From Neobacillus thermocopriae (GTDB taxonomy: Bacteria > Bacillota > Bacilli > Bacillales > Cytobacillaceae), in contig NZ_JAAIUV010000012.1 of assembly GCF_010975035.1 (NCBI RefSeq), positions 33,002 through 97,001 of the forward strand: 64,000 nt of DNA, read 5' to 3'. Below the pieces are notes generated by a model, which had not been told where the DNA came from, did not search any database, and saw nothing but the letters and a program-made list of their open reading frames with translations. Below are positions 37,916-46,987 of the stretch, one piece after another. The position numbers were made by a program, and so were the translations under genes. Each line of letters begins with the position of its first letter. Position 1 is the first letter of the stretch.

Positions 37916-37967
37916 AAAAGCCGATTATATTACAAGATTCATAGATTCTTGTAAATAATCGGCTTTT
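37916..37967. terminator. bidirectional terminator between coat operon and gltT
   Basis: AAAAGCCGATTA and TAATCGGCTTTT, with inner TTACAAGA/TCTTGTAA, form one long stem with a single-base bulge region. A- and T-rich shoulders let it end both converging transcripts. Confidence 0.85.
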
Positions 37968-37976
37968 TATCTTCTA

Positions 37977-39254
37977 TTAAGCAGCTTGTTGCTTAGATTC
38001 ATTTAATGTTGCTAAATATGACTTGGCTTGTTCTTTATCAAATTCGCCTTCCCATTTAGACATAACTACGGCTGCCAATGAGTTTCCAACAACATTTACC
38101 ACCGTTCTAGCCATATCGAGAATTCGGTCAATACCAGCAATGAATGCTAGTCCTTCAATTGGAATCCCAACTGTTCCTAATGTTGCTAATAATACAACAA
38201 ATGAAACGCCTGGAACACCAGCAATTCCTTTTGAAGTCACCATTAACACTAGCATTAAGGAAATCTGGTCCACAATAGATAAATCAACCCCATACATTTG
38301 AGCAATAAACAATGCCGCTAATGCTTGATAAAGGGTAGAACCATCCAGATTAAAAGAGTAACCTGTTGGAATAACAAAGGAAGTAATTGATTTCGGACAA
38401 CCAAACTTCTCCATTTTCTCCATCAATTTTGGCAATACCGTTTCAGAACTTGAAGTCGAATAAGCCAAAATTAACTCATCTTTTAATAATCGAATAATAT
38501 GAAAAATATTCACACCAACTAATTTAGCAACGATACCTAAAACGACCACAACAAAGAATGCCATTGTAGCATAACCAAGGATAACTAATTTTCCTAACGG
38601 AACTAATGATTCGACACCAAATTTTGAAACCGTAACTCCGATGAGGGCAAATACACCAAACGGAGCAAATTTCATCACTTGATTGGTTACCCAGAACATC
38701 GTATCTGCTACACCTTGGAAGAAGGATATAATAGGTTTCCCCTTCTCTCCTATCGCTGTAACACCAAGGCCAAATAAGATGGAGAAGAAAATGATGGCCA
38801 AAATGTTTCCATCGACAAATGCTTTAAAAATATTTGGCGGAACAATATTTACAAATGTTTCAGCCATTCCGTGACTTTCTACTGATTCAGCAGTTTCTAC
38901 GTAGCTATTAATATCCGTTTTTTGTAAGCTCCCCATATCAATACCAGCACCTGGCTGGAAAATGTTCGCTGCCAATAATCCCACAATAATCGCAATCGTG
39001 GTAATAATCTCAAAGTAAATAATCGACTTCCCACCGATTTTTCCAAGCTTCTTTGTATCCCCCACACTAGAAACCCCAACAATTAAGCTGGAAATAACGA
39101 TAGGAATGACGATCATTTTAATCAGACGTAAAAAGATATCACCAATCGGCTGTAAGTATTTCGCAACATTTGGATTACCATAAAAAATGGCACCCACCAC
39201 AATACCGAGAATAAGTCCAATTAGAATTTGCCATGCTAAACTTATTTTCTTCAT
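37977..39254 (-). CDS. gltT: proton/sodium:glutamate symporter
   Basis: A DAACS family glutamate/aspartate (dicarboxylate) symporter, 425 residues. The serine-rich hairpin AYSTSSSETVLP and the TM7 region, followed by the NLDGS and GIAGVPGVS motifs, are the substrate-binding features. By memory it follows B. subtilis GltT closely (MKKI.LAWQI.IGLILG start). It is divergent from glnK-glnL; a candidate cre-like site lies upstream. C4-dicarboxylate transport (DctP) is the less likely alternative. Confidence 0.87.
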   Translation of the reverse strand: MKKISLAWQILIGLILGIVVGAIFYGNPNVAKYLQPIGDIFLRLIKMIVIPIVISSLIVGVSSVGDTKKLGKIGGKSIIYFEIITTIAIIVGLLAANIFQPGAGIDMGSLQKTDINSYVETAESVESHGMAETFVNIVPPNIFKAFVDGNILAIIFFSILFGLGVTAIGEKGKPIISFFQGVADTMFWVTNQVMKFAPFGVFALIGVTVSKFGVESLVPLGKLVILGYATMAFFVVVVLGIVAKLVGVNIFHIIRLLKDELILAYSTSSSETVLPKLMEKMEKFGCPKSITSFVIPTGYSFNLDGSTLYQALAALFIAQMYGVDLSIVDQISLMLVLMVTSKGIAGVPGVSFVVLLATLGTVGIPIEGLAFIAGIDRILDMARTVVNVVGNSLAAVVMSKWEGEFDKEQAKSYLATLNESKQQAA

Positions 39255-39351
39255 TAAAGCACCTCTTTCCTTTTTAATAATTTGAAAGATAGAATAGTTT
39301 CTTTCTTAAGGAATAAAAGCTACAATATACTATGATATTTGCGGGAATTTC

Positions 39352-39365
39352 TGAGAGCGTTTTCT
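39352..39365. promoter_or_regulatory. cre-like site between gltT and glnK
   Basis: TGAGAGCGTTTTCT matches the CcpA consensus TGNAANCGNWNNCW except for one base. It lies about 100 bp upstream of gltT. Catabolite control of this transporter is plausible but unproven. Confidence 0.4.
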
Positions 39366-39403
39366 CTGAGGATAAGACTTAAATAAAATATAAAGTACAA
39401 ACT

Positions 39404-39432
39404 ACACAAAAAAACGAAAAACCACAAAAACC
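39404..39432 (-). promoter_or_regulatory. candidate GlnL-type T-rich direct repeats
   Basis: The minus strand carries TTTTTGTGG, TTTTTCG and TTTTTTTGTG in a row, in the gltT-glnK gap. B. subtilis GlnL is reported to bind tandem TTTTGT-type repeats, so this could be where GlnL acts on gltT. The match is only approximate. Confidence 0.35.
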
Positions 39433-39522
39433 TACAAATATTTTTAATCGATACTAATCATAGGGAACAAATCGAGCTTTAATATCAACATGAATTAGTA
39501 AAATAAGGTTGTGGAAAAAAAG

Positions 39523-40833
39523 ATGAACTTCAAATATTTATCCAAAAATGAACTCCTCATGTTGGTAGCAATGGTCATTCTCGTACCACTTGCTGGGGAA
39601 ATTAAGTTTTATCCCTTTAATGAAATTTATAGGGTCAGCTTTGGTCCACCTGCCCTCTTTCTCTTTTTATTATGGCTGAGAAAGGTTCCTACTGTTATTT
39701 GTGGATTACTGGCAGGTCTTTCAGTTCTAACATTTCGGATGATTCTTGATGGAATCCATCCCCAGCCATTTGATTGGATGAATGCCTTACAGGCTAATTT
39801 TCCATCTTTCACATACTATATCGCCTATTCCCTTGTTTTCTTTTTATTAAAAATACACCGGTATAACCAACGCCCGTGGGTAATCGGCATATTGGGGATT
39901 TTTAATGATTTTGCTGCAGGTTTAATCGAATTAACAATTGAAGTCCTTTCCTTTGGAACTTTTCTTACATTGGATGCCATCTATAAAATTTTTATCATTG
40001 CTATTTTTCGAAGTTTTTTTGTTATTGGATTTTTTAGCACAATGAAATTCCATGATTCCAAGCTAAAGGAAGCGGAAATAAAAAAGCGGAACGAACATCT
40101 GATGTTACTTGTTTCCAATCTTTATGCAGAGACTATTTTATTGAAAAAATCGCTACAACACGCTGAAGAAGTAACAAAGCAATCTTACAACCTTTACAAA
40201 GTATTACAACAACTGAAGCAAGGGAAGAAAATATACAATTTAAATGAAATCCCTCAACAAGCCTTAAGGATAGCCGGTGAGGTACACGAGATTAAAAAAG
40301 ATAATCAGCGGATTTTATCCGGACTTTCCAAACTGATTTCCGATGAAAATCTCCATGATTATCTCGATATCCAATCGCTCTTTAAGGCTATAGTTCGGAG
40401 CAATAAAAACTATGCCGAATTACTTGGTAAAGACATCCATTTTGATTTTTCCTATAGTGGTTCCCATCCGCCATACCATGTATATACGTTTATTTCGATT
40501 ATCAATAACCTAGTCGCTAACTCCGTTGAGGCCATTATGGATACGGGCAAAATCATACTTTCTGCTGATCAACAAGAGGATTGGCTTACGCTCCGGATTG
40601 AAGATAACGGCCCTGGAATTCCTACTTCCCATAAAGAGGTCATCTTTAAACCTGGATTTACTCTAAAATTTGATAGTACCGGTAAATCCTCTACTGGTAT
40701 TGGACTAACCTATGTTAAAGAAGTCGTTGAAATGCTTGAAGGTAACGTAACACTAAATGAACCAAAAGAAGGCAGCGGTGCTATTTTTATCATCCGCCTG
40801 CCCATTGAAAAACTGACAAGAAAAGGTGATTAG
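39523..40833 (+). CDS. glnK: sensor histidine kinase GlnK-like
   Basis: Membrane sensor kinase, about 436 residues. Residues 10-185 hold six or so hydrophobic helices with no large external domain. A coiled-coil linker and an atypical H-box region follow; the ATPase has the N-box NNLVANSVEAI, the DNGPGIP G1 box and STGIGLTY. It is paired with GlnL, and the pair resembles B. subtilis GlnK-GlnL, which senses glutamine and activates glsA-glnT. GTG 39511 is an alternative start with AAGG nearby; ATG 39523 is chosen. Confidence 0.82.
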   Translation: MNFKYLSKNELLMLVAMVILVPLAGEIKFYPFNEIYRVSFGPPALFLFLLWLRKVPTVICGLLAGLSVLTFRMILDGIHPQPFDWMNALQANFPSFTYYIAYSLVFFLLKIHRYNQRPWVIGILGIFNDFAAGLIELTIEVLSFGTFLTLDAIYKIFIIAIFRSFFVIGFFSTMKFHDSKLKEAEIKKRNEHLMLLVSNLYAETILLKKSLQHAEEVTKQSYNLYKVLQQLKQGKKIYNLNEIPQQALRIAGEVHEIKKDNQRILSGLSKLISDENLHDYLDIQSLFKAIVRSNKNYAELLGKDIHFDFSYSGSHPPYHVYTFISIINNLVANSVEAIMDTGKIILSADQQEDWLTLRIEDNGPGIPTSHKEVIFKPGFTLKFDSTGKSSTGIGLTYVKEVVEMLEGNVTLNEPKEGSGAIFIIRLPIEKLTRKGD

Positions 40834-40834
40834 C

Positions 40835-41761
40835 TTGAGATTTTTTATCATAGATGACGATGAATCTGTTCGTTGGATGCTTAGTCATATTATTGAAGAA
40901 GAGGGGCTTGGTACGGTAGTTGGCGAAGCTTCAGATGGTATGGAAGTTGATGAAGAACTATTAAACCTAAAAAATGTAGATATTTTATTGATCGATCTTT
41001 TGATGCCGATTCGTGATGGGATTGAAACTGTTCAAGATCTAGCACCTGAATTTTCAGGGAAAATTATTATGATATCTCAGATAGAATCAAAGGATCTAAT
41101 CGGGCATGCGTATTTAACGGGAATTGACTATTATATTACAAAACCGATTAATAAAATTGAGGTCGTCTCTGTCATACAAAAAGTCATGGAACATATCCAT
41201 ATGGAAAGATCTATCCAAGACATTCAACGCTCCTTACAAAATGCAATGAATTTTAGTTTGAACCAACCAGGTATGAAATTTCATCGAAGGAAATCATTAT
41301 CTGCTTCCACTCGATTACTCCTTTCTGAACTAGGCATTGCCGGAGAAAGTGGTAGTAAAGATCTCGTTGAAATCATGCAATTTTTATATGATAACGAGAA
41401 GGAACAACTCATGATTGATGAGTTTCCTCCATTAAAAGAGATTTTTAGATCGATCGCATTAAAGAAGCTAGGGGAATCCGCCAATGAAGAGGCTGTAAAA
41501 AAAGAAGTAAAAGCGTCTGAACAGCGAGTACGAAGAGCCGTTTATGCATCCTTAAATAATCTAGCTTCTCTCGGGTTAACCGATTTCTCTCATCCGAAGT
41601 TTGAAAACTATTCATCCAAATTCTTTGATTTCAACACCGTGCGACAAAAAATGAAAGAATTAAAAGGCAAACAACCAGCAGGGTCTGAACCTATCCGTAT
41701 CAATCTAAAAAAGTTTATCCAGGCTCTTTATTTTGAGATCCAACACTTAATGCTAGATTGA
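40835..41761 (+). CDS. glnL: response regulator GlnL-like (YcbB domain)
   Basis: A receiver domain (RFFIIDDDE, phosphoacceptor Asp54 in LLIDLLMP, Lys in YITKPINK) joined to the YcbB-type DNA-binding domain: TRLLLSELGIAGESGSKDL, ASEQRVRRAVY and PKFENYSSKFFDF correspond closely to B. subtilis GlnL. From TTG 40835, just after the glnK stop and behind AAAAGGTG, it is 308 residues. The two genes are therefore coupled. A target next door is gltT; glsA is elsewhere in this window. Confidence 0.88.
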   Translation: MRFFIIDDDESVRWMLSHIIEEEGLGTVVGEASDGMEVDEELLNLKNVDILLIDLLMPIRDGIETVQDLAPEFSGKIIMISQIESKDLIGHAYLTGIDYYITKPINKIEVVSVIQKVMEHIHMERSIQDIQRSLQNAMNFSLNQPGMKFHRRKSLSASTRLLLSELGIAGESGSKDLVEIMQFLYDNEKEQLMIDEFPPLKEIFRSIALKKLGESANEEAVKKEVKASEQRVRRAVYASLNNLASLGLTDFSHPKFENYSSKFFDFNTVRQKMKELKGKQPAGSEPIRINLKKFIQALYFEIQHLMLD

Positions 41762-41832
41762 TCTTAAAGAAATTCCTAAACATTTCAACTAACATTTCTA
41801 TAAAGAAACGTTAAAGAAGGGGGAGGAATGAA

Positions 41833-42999
41833 TTGAACTTATTTGTTAAATCAGAGAAGCAAAAGTTATGGCTGGAGCGCTTGTTGAAAAAAGAACAAAA
41901 ATTCAAAGAGAATTCAGCTGATATTGATGAACGAGCCATATTTCCAAAAGAAAATATTCAGGATTTAGTAGAAATGAAGTATTCAAGTGTAACCATCCCA
42001 GTTGCTTATGGGGGTGAAGGATTCCAAGTTTATGATATGGTCCTTATGCAAGAAACACTAGCCCGTTTTGATGGAAGCACGGCTCTATCAATGGGCTGGA
42101 ATCTTAGTGTAATCGGTGAAATATTTGAAAGAAAAATCTGGTCGGAGGAAAAATTGAACTTTTTAGCAAAAGAAGTCCTTCAAGGAGCTCTAATCAATCG
42201 AGCCGCTACTGAGGTCCAAACAGGCAGTCCAACACGAGGCGGGCGTCCAGGAACAACGGCTGTAAAAAAAGATGGGGGTTGGGTACTAACAGGTAGGAAA
42301 ACTTTTACTACGATGTCCCCCATGTTAACCTATTTTTTAACCTCTGCATGGATCGAAGAAAAACAAAGGATTGGATTTTTTTTGTTACATAAAGATTTAC
42401 CTGGACTATCGATTGAAGAAACATGGGATGTTATTTCCATGAGAGGTACGGCCAGCCATGACCTAGTCCTTGATCATGTCATTGTTGATGATTCAATGCT
42501 AGTGGAGCTACCGGATGCACCTAGGAGCGAAAAAGTAAATGGCTGGCTGCTGCATATCCCCGCCTGTTACTTAGGTATCGCCCAGGCAGCAAGGGATTAT
42601 GCCGTCTTTTTTGCCAATAACCATTCCCCTAATAGCCTCAATGGTCCCATTAGTCAATTAGCAAATGTTCAGCAGTTGCTGGGTGAGATTGATTTGGAAT
42701 TAATTCGAGCGAGACATCTTATTTACAGTGTAGCCGCCACTTATGATGATGAATTATACCGGAAGTATATAAAAAATGAAATTGGTGTAGTGAAACATAC
42801 TATTACGAATTCTGCGATCAAAATTGTCGATAAAGCGATGAGAGTGGTTGGAGCCAAAAGTCTGCAGCGAAGCAATCCTTTGCAACGGTATTACCGTGAT
42901 GTACGTGCCGGTCTGCACAATCCTCCAATGGATGACATGACCATAAAAAAACTAGCACTTTCAGCTATTGAAGAAGGAAAACAGAAACACTCGAGTTAG
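41833..42999 (+). CDS. acyl-CoA dehydrogenase-like flavoprotein (YdbM-like)
   Basis: A 388-residue acyl-CoA dehydrogenase fold protein: an N-terminal helical domain (VTIPVAYGGEGF), a central sheet with ATEVQTGSPTRGG and LTGRKTFTTMSP (flavin contact), and a C-terminal helical bundle. By memory it resembles B. subtilis YdbM. A classical catalytic glutamate could not be located with confidence, so the substrate is open. Start TTG 41833 follows GGGGGAGG. It stands alone and is followed by a terminator. Confidence 0.78.
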   Translation: MNLFVKSEKQKLWLERLLKKEQKFKENSADIDERAIFPKENIQDLVEMKYSSVTIPVAYGGEGFQVYDMVLMQETLARFDGSTALSMGWNLSVIGEIFERKIWSEEKLNFLAKEVLQGALINRAATEVQTGSPTRGGRPGTTAVKKDGGWVLTGRKTFTTMSPMLTYFLTSAWIEEKQRIGFFLLHKDLPGLSIEETWDVISMRGTASHDLVLDHVIVDDSMLVELPDAPRSEKVNGWLLHIPACYLGIAQAARDYAVFFANNHSPNSLNGPISQLANVQQLLGEIDLELIRARHLIYSVAATYDDELYRKYIKNEIGVVKHTITNSAIKIVDKAMRVVGAKSLQRSNPLQRYYRDVRAGLHNPPMDDMTIKKLALSAIEEGKQKHSS

Positions 43000-43101
43000 A
43001 GACGGATGGACTGAAATTTTTACACTTAGACAAGGGAGGGCGATTGGCATTCTTGTATTAGGCCATTCTCGAAATCAAAAATAAAACTTCTTCCCATATA
43101 A

Positions 43102-43133
43102 AAAACGGCTCAGTACCAAAACTGAGCCGTTTT
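43102..43133. terminator. bidirectional terminator between ydbM-like gene and cwlO-like gene
   Basis: AAAACGGCTCAGT and ACTGAGCCGTTTT are perfect 13-bp arms with a 6-nt loop and symmetric A/T shoulders. Confidence 0.9.
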
Positions 43134-43160
43134 CTACTAGTCTATATTCATTTAATTATA

Positions 43161-44345
43161 TTATTGCAATACTCGTACAGCATTAGTAAATTGGGAAGGG
43201 TTAAATGAAGCAATTTTCACCACATCACCCGTACGAGGCGCATGAATGTATTGTCCTCCACCAATATAAATGCCAACATGGTGTGCTGGGTTCCCTCTAA
43301 ATACTAAGTCCCCTGGTTGTAACGCATTTAAAGGAACACGTTTTCCAACATTTTGCTGGTCACGAGAAACCCTTGGAAGATTAATACCGACAGAATTGCG
43401 GAACACATATTGAGTAAATCCAGAACAATCAAATCCACTTGGAGTAGTACCACCCCAAACATATGGAACACCTAGGAATTGTTTCGCATAAGAAATGACC
43501 TTATTAGCTGCATCTCCACTAGGCTTACTAACTACATTTCCAGATGGTGTAGATGGTTTTGATGTTGTAACCTTCTTAGAAGTTGTTTGTTGCTGTGTAG
43601 AAGCTTGTTGAGTTTGTTGAGCTGCTTGTTGAGCTGCTAATTGTGCTTGTCGCTCAGCCTCTTGTTGAGCTGCTAATTGTGCTTGTCGTTCAGCTTCTTG
43701 CTGAGCTGCTAATTGTTCCTTCTCTTGTTGCAATTGAGCTTCTGCTTGTGCTAATGCATTTTCCACTTCTTTTTTATCTGCTTCAATTTGTTTTTGTTGA
43801 GCAGCTAATTCTTCTTTATTCTTTTGGAATTTTACTAATTCGTTATGTAATCTTTCTTCAGCCTCTTTTAAGGCAAGTTGTTTTTCCTTTAAACCATTCA
43901 ATAGTTCAGTATCACTTTGGATGATTGCTGAAATCGCAGTAAAGCGAGTTAAAAACTCAGAAATATTCTCAGAGGATAATAATAGCTCAGCGTATGATGC
44001 AACAGAAACTCTTCCTTCTGCCTGAATACTTTTTAACCGTTCTGCATAAATTTGTTTATGATTCTCTAAATCTTTTTTAGCTGCTTCTATCTCAGCCTTC
44101 GTTTTATTAATTTTTTCTTGTTGTGAATTGATTTTTTTATTCAGCTCTTCACTTTTCACCATTGCTGAAACAATTTTGTCATCTAATTGTTGAATCTTTG
44201 TTTCAAGGCTATCAATTTGTTTCTCTGTCTCATTGATTTGTTCTTGTGTTACTGGAGCTCCCGGCTCTGCAAAAGCTGGTGTAGTTTGAAACATGGTTGC
44301 AATAATCGCAGCCGATACTGTGTATTTAAAGAATTTCTTCATCAT
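43161..44345 (-). CDS. cwlO: CwlO-like NlpC/P60 DL-endopeptidase
   Basis: Secreted peptidoglycan hydrolase, 394 residues. A signal peptide ends in AFA (cleavage about residue 26). Residues 33-215 are coiled coil, then an Ala/Gln linker with three copies of an AQLAAQQEAERQ-like unit and a Thr/Ser-rich stretch, then the NlpC/P60 domain (about 280-394) with the triad Cys307 (FDCSGF), His356 (AHHVGIY) and His368. This is the CwlO plan, an essential elongation hydrolase in B. subtilis regulated by WalRK; a WalR box is upstream. Confidence 0.88.
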   Translation of the reverse strand: MMKKFFKYTVSAAIIATMFQTTPAFAEPGAPVTQEQINETEKQIDSLETKIQQLDDKIVSAMVKSEELNKKINSQQEKINKTKAEIEAAKKDLENHKQIYAERLKSIQAEGRVSVASYAELLLSSENISEFLTRFTAISAIIQSDTELLNGLKEKQLALKEAEERLHNELVKFQKNKEELAAQQKQIEADKKEVENALAQAEAQLQQEKEQLAAQQEAERQAQLAAQQEAERQAQLAAQQAAQQTQQASTQQQTTSKKVTTSKPSTPSGNVVSKPSGDAANKVISYAKQFLGVPYVWGGTTPSGFDCSGFTQYVFRNSVGINLPRVSRDQQNVGKRVPLNALQPGDLVFRGNPAHHVGIYIGGGQYIHAPRTGDVVKIASFNPSQFTNAVRVLQ

Positions 44346-44593
44346 TACTAAATCTCCTCTTGTTCCCTATCATTATTTCAAGTTTCAATTCTATATATTA
44401 GTTTATATGCCAAAAGAATGAAATACAATAACACTGTCGATAATGTAATATAATTGTAATTTTATGTAGAAAAATATAAAAAAACTTTATGTATTTTACT
44501 AATCAGGACCCATCCTATCTGTTAACCACCATAATAATACAGGTAAATTTAAGATATTCCAACAAATATGCCCATCTTTTTATTAACATAAAG
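44346..44593. other. long leader and upstream region of cwlO
   Basis: About 250 bp of AT-rich sequence without a gene. It contains the WalR box described below. A long leader is also known in B. subtilis cwlO. Confidence 0.5.
44444..44460 (+). promoter_or_regulatory. WalR box upstream of cwlO
   Basis: TGTAAT-ATAAT-TGTAAT is an exact match to the WalR direct-repeat consensus TGTWAH-N5-TGTWAH. It reads on the plus strand, that is, opposite to the cwlO gene 99 bp away. It strongly supports both the CwlO identity and WalRK control. Confidence 0.65.
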
Positions 44594-44623
44594 AATCCCT
44601 CGAACCATGCGGAACGAAGGATT
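44594..44623 (-). terminator. terminator of the CysJ-like gene
   Basis: On the minus strand AATCCTTCG pairs with CGAGGGATT (one mismatch) and is followed by CTTT. It ends the reductase transcript before cwlO. Confidence 0.5.
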
Positions 44624-44665
44624 GCCATTTAACCCTATAAGCTTGTAAACATACTTTCGGTTATT

Positions 44666-45832
44666 TTAATATACATCACGTTGATAACGGCCCTGCTTCT
44701 GCATTTCTTTCAAATATGCTTCAGCTGCATCTCGAGGCATTGCGCCTTCTTTTTCAATGATAGTAATCAGAGTTTCATGAACGTCTTTGGCCATATGTTC
44801 CTTATCACCACAGACGTAGAAATAGGCACCTTTTTCAATCCACTCAAATAATTCCTTGCTATGTTCAATCATTCTGTGCTGTACATACACTTTTTGTTCC
44901 GAATCGCGGGAGAATGCCGTATCAATTTTCGTCAATACCCCATCTTGTTGATATTTTTCCAATTCTTCTTGGTAAAGGAAATCCGTTGCTTTATGCTGGT
45001 CACCATAGAATAGCCACATGCGACCAGTAGCTTTATTTACGGCACGTTCCTCAATGAAAGAGCGGAATGGAGCAATGCCTGTACCAGGACCAACCATAAT
45101 GATATCTTTATCGTCAGACTCTGGTAAATGGAAGTGTTTATTTGGTTGTACAAAAACCGGAAGTGTATCTCCTTCCTGAACACGCTCCGCACATAATACT
45201 GAGCAAACGCCTTTTCGATCTCGTCCATGAGCATTATAGCGTACGGCACCAATCGTTAAATGAACTTCATCTGGATGAGCGGCCATACTGCTTGCAATGG
45301 AGTAAAGACGTGGAGGCATTTTTCTTAATAAAGAAACGATTTCCTGGGCTGAAGCTTTCCATGGACCAAAATCCCGCAACATATCCAGTAAATCACGCCC
45401 ATAGCAATAATCCTTTAATTTGTCCGCATGTTCAGCTAACACAAGACTTTTCAATTCTTCATTTTCTGTAAAGGAGGCAGCCTGCTGTAAAATTTTCTTT
45501 GTTAATAGGGTGATTTCATAATGGTTTGTCAGGGCTTCCTTTAATGACATTGTTTCTCCTTGTTTACCAACGGTGACAATTGTTTCTTCATCCCAACCCA
45601 TTTCCTCTATAAGGGAAGCCACAAGTTCCGGGTCGTTAGAAGGGACGATACCTAGTGCATCTCCTGGTTTATAAGAAAGACCTGAACCTTTTAAAGATAA
45701 CTCTAAATGTCTTGTTTCTTTATTAGAACCAGATCCATTTAAATTTATATTTTTAAGTATTTTAGCTTGAAATGGATTCGTCCTTGAATACGCACTTTTG
45801 GTAATTTTCGGATTGTCTGCAGTCATTTGCAT
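44666..45832 (-). CDS. sulfite-reductase-type flavoprotein lacking the flavodoxin domain
   Basis: A CysJ-like protein of 388 residues: FAD-binding region with RLYSIASSM and GVCSVLCAE, NADPH-binding GPGTGIAPFRSF and a CGDKEHMAKDV segment, ending in the CysJ-type RYQRDVY. A full CysJ is about 600 residues and has an N-terminal flavodoxin domain, absent here and with no remnant upstream. No cysI is adjacent. ATG 45832 has GGAGG upstream. It may transfer electrons to a separate flavodoxin or be a standalone diflavin-type reductase. Confidence 0.82.
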   Translation of the reverse strand: MQMTADNPKITKSAYSRTNPFQAKILKNINLNGSGSNKETRHLELSLKGSGLSYKPGDALGIVPSNDPELVASLIEEMGWDEETIVTVGKQGETMSLKEALTNHYEITLLTKKILQQAASFTENEELKSLVLAEHADKLKDYCYGRDLLDMLRDFGPWKASAQEIVSLLRKMPPRLYSIASSMAAHPDEVHLTIGAVRYNAHGRDRKGVCSVLCAERVQEGDTLPVFVQPNKHFHLPESDDKDIIMVGPGTGIAPFRSFIEERAVNKATGRMWLFYGDQHKATDFLYQEELEKYQQDGVLTKIDTAFSRDSEQKVYVQHRMIEHSKELFEWIEKGAYFYVCGDKEHMAKDVHETLITIIEKEGAMPRDAAEAYLKEMQKQGRYQRDVY

Positions 45833-45853
45833 TGCTCTTACCTCCAAAAGTTA

Positions 45854-45883
45854 TATATAGTATTTTGACACATCATGGTCAAA
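45854..45883 (-). promoter_or_regulatory. promoter and palindromic operator for the CysJ-like gene
   Basis: TTGACC (45877-45882) and TATATA (45854-45859) are 17 bp apart. The -35 is part of an inverted repeat TTTGAC-N8-GTCAAA (45864-45883), so a repressor probably binds there. Confidence 0.6.
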
Positions 45884-46040
45884 TAATTTTACTCCTCAAA
45901 TCTTATTATATACGAGGAAACGATTCCTTTTTAAAATTCTTTTAATTTATAAAATAAAGAATTTTATAAAAACATTTTGTTTTATAGAAGAACACTATCT
46001 TCCTTCCCATCTATTGTCTTGTATAACGTACTTATTTCGT

Positions 46041-46409
46041 TCACCCAATAAAGCTTCCAACCACAAATCCTAAATATGCAAGGAGCATTCCCGCACTATA
46101 AGTGATGATTATGTAAAGTAAAAAATTTTTGTTATCCTTATTTAAGTATAGTTTTATTAATTCTAGTTTAAATGTGGAGAATGTCGTAAATGCCCCCATA
46201 AATCCTGTCCCCAATAAAAGCATGATCATCGCATTTGCTTGAGCACCTGTAATAATTCCTAATAGAAAGGATCCTATTAAATTTACGATGAGGGTTCCCA
46301 TCGGTATACGATATGGTGCTATTCCATTTAATTTCTTACTAAAAAAATATCTAGCCATGGCCCCAAAAAATCCGCCAAGCCCAACTAATAATATATGGAC
46401 GGCTGTCAT
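46041..46409 (-). CDS. crcB: fluoride channel subunit CrcB/Fluc
   Basis: A 122-residue four-helix membrane protein. It has the family motifs [25 protein letters not shown] (conserved Asn) and [12 protein letters not shown] (Phe/Thr fluoride track). In Bacilli two unlike Fluc subunits often work as a heterodimer; this one overlaps its partner's stop by 4 bp. It exports fluoride passively. Confidence 0.93.
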   Translation of the reverse strand: MTAVHILLVGLGGFFGAMARYFFSKKLNGIAPYRIPMGTLIVNLIGSFLLGIITGAQANAMIMLLLGTGFMGAFTTFSTFKLELIKLYLNKDNKNFLLYIIITYSAGMLLAYLGFVVGSFIG

Positions 46410-46780
46410 GATTCTTGCTCCTCCCGATTCATATAAAACCCTAGTCGACCCATTCCTAATCCTCCAAAAATACTTATGGTTACATAAACAATCCCTAACA
46501 AAGTATGTCCATTCTGAAACAATTCAACAGTTTCTACACTGAGAGTGGAAAATGTGGTAAACGATCCAACTAATCCAGTTCCAACAATGGTTGCCGTATC
46601 AGGAGAGATCGAGAGTCTTTTAAAAATATTAGTGGTTAACCATGCCAATAGGAAACTCCCAATTATATTAATGATAAATGTGGAAAATGGAAATGGGCTA
46701 TTTGTAAAAATCATCATACCCACTAAATACCTTAAAATAGCTCCTAGCATCCCTGCTAAACCTACCCAAAAGTAAATCAT
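46406..46780 (-). CDS. crcB: fluoride channel subunit CrcB/Fluc (partner)
   Basis: Second Fluc protein, 124 residues: [26 protein letters not shown] with the pore Asn and [13 protein letters not shown]. The C-terminal tail (YMNREEQES) is longer and charged. It is the first of the pair. No fluoride riboswitch could be recognised upstream. Confidence 0.93.
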   Translation of the reverse strand: MIYFWVGLAGMLGAILRYLVGMMIFTNSPFPFSTFIINIIGSFLLAWLTTNIFKRLSISPDTATIVGTGLVGSFTTFSTLSVETVELFQNGHTLLGIVYVTISIFGGLGMGRLGFYMNREEQES

Positions 46781-46804
46781 TCCCTACCCCCCTAATGAAA
46801 ATAT

Positions 46805-46905
46805 GGACGTTTGCACTTCGAGCGTTTTCTTTTCTTCTGGTAGACCGGAGTGCTATCTTAGCGCTTTAGCACCTGCTCGGATTTCTAATCCCTACACACA
46901 CTGTA
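46805..46905 (-). other. structured GC-richer stretch upstream of the crcB pair
   Basis: A region unlike its AT-rich surroundings. GTGCTA and TAGCAC can pair, and GCACT with AGTGC give a second stem. It does not show the conserved fluoride riboswitch sequence. It could be a repeat family member or a leader RNA; I cannot tell. Confidence 0.35.
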
Positions 46906-46987
46906 ATACTCCCTATTTACCCATACCAAAAGGATTCTTTTTAAATACATGTCTTACTTAGTTATTATAAAAAAGTGTGGTTTTTTT

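Noticed and set aside
46781..46987. Fluoride riboswitch before crcB
   Set aside because: The conserved riboswitch core sequence is absent; hairpins alone are not enough.
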